DNA of 37,641 nucleotides. Origin: Candidatus Rifleibacteriota bacterium (lineage in GTDB: Bacteria; Muiribacteriota; Ozemobacteria; Ozemobacterales; Ozemobacteraceae). The DNA is taken from contig JAAYVD010000038.1 of the NCBI GenBank assembly GCA_012517355.1, positions 1 to 37,641 of the forward strand. The letters run 5' to 3'. The notes beneath the pieces were generated by a model. The model was not told the origin of the DNA, made no database searches, and saw nothing but the letters and a program-made list of their open reading frames with translations. The position numbers and the translations under genes are program-made. Positions 37,409-37,641 of the stretch are shown here, piece after piece (within the stretch, counting starts at the first letter, position 1; every line of letters begins with the position of its first letter).

Positions 37409-37641
37409 AGGCGTCGCGCTCCCAGGGCCCTTCGGCGCGGGCGGTGGAGCGGGCCGGGGGCGGGGCGTCGCCCGCGGTGGAAGCGTCGGGGGTCACTGCG
37501 AGCAGGAACTGCTCTGCCACCTCCAGCAACCGGGGCTGGTCGTCGGGGCGCAGGGTGAGGTTGACGGCGTCGGGGTCCTGCGGCGAGAAGAACAGGCGCT
37601 TGAAGAAGGCCGAGCGGGCGTTCAGCATCAAGCCCGGGTCG
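37407..37641 (-). CDS. C-terminal part of a truncated protein
   Basis: The frame is open from the right window edge to a TAG at 37407-37409, giving at least 77 residues. The visible part is a mixed, ordered segment (ARSAFFKRLFFSPQDPDAV, then LTLRPDDQPRLLEVAEQFLL) followed by a 30-residue Ala/Pro/Asp-rich tail. Possible internal start codons are probably not used, because the protein-like sequence continues to the edge. The stop lies at the end of repeat copy 2, so the last residues may have been shaped by repeat insertion (inference). No family is recognised. Confidence 0.55.
   Translation of the reverse strand, partial: DPGLMLNARSAFFKRLFFSPQDPDAVNLTLRPDDQPRLLEVAEQFLLAVTPDASTAGDAPPPARSTARAEGPWERDA

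Noticed and set aside
35467-37410. A 647-codon rightward open frame
   Set aside because: It is an Arg/Pro/Gly-rich shadow of the exported protein in another frame; it has no signal peptide or domain.

Overview
The window is GC-rich bacterial DNA, roughly two thirds G+C by eye, with strong G/C bias at third codon positions. The coding content is mostly chromosomal housekeeping and signalling genes. No rRNA, tRNA, CRISPR array, phage or conjugation gene is visible. The organism cannot be named from this sequence. The outward-facing two-component kinase, many exported proteins, a flavodiiron protein and a membrane pyrophosphatase suggest an uncultured, oxygen-avoiding or facultative bacterium, probably with a two-membrane envelope; that is inference.

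Layout. Positions 1-8716: the acidic Pro/Ala-rich tail of a truncated gene, a small membrane protein, a membrane-anchored TPR/polysaccharide deacetylase, and a leftward group encoding an acetyltransferase, a sensor kinase, a sigma-54 activator and an exported alpha-toroid protein with a CxxCH motif. A non-coding 110-bp tandem repeat follows. Positions 8717-17590, all leftward: the glycolytic run gap-pgk-tpiA, then aroA and a fused cmk-rpsA (an old synteny, here as a fusion), and an L-cysteine desulfidase-like gene. Positions 18053-23746: a membrane pyrophosphatase with an unusual 215-residue tail, divergent from a small transporter-like membrane protein, dnaJ and an unknown membrane protein. 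Positions 23826-30001: a PhnD-like periplasmic binding protein overlapping a membrane class III cyclase homologue with HEAT-like repeats, exported proteins and an ATP-grasp-like protein. Positions 30236-37641: flavodiiron protein, exported proteins, a NagA-like deacetylase behind a probable MITE, a YkvA-like protein, a large exported protein and a truncated gene at the edge.

How it works together. gap, pgk and tpiA supply lower glycolysis. aroA lies directly upstream of cmk-rpsA. The acetyltransferase, kinase and regulator form a signalling operon with a good promoter (8232-8260), and the toroid protein downstream may belong to it. The PhnD-like protein and the cyclase homologue overlap by 14 bases and probably form one ligand-sensing unit.

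Most notable: a probable 178-bp MITE with 19-bp inverted ends and an 8-bp target duplication beside the nagA promoter; an 86-bp dispersed repeat at both ends of the window; a cyclase lacking its first metal-binding aspartate; an internal ribosome-binding site at the cmk-rpsA junction; a recurring spacing between -10 elements and start codons that suggests leaderless mRNAs; and a Y-shaped inverted-repeat element inside the 5' end of a gene.
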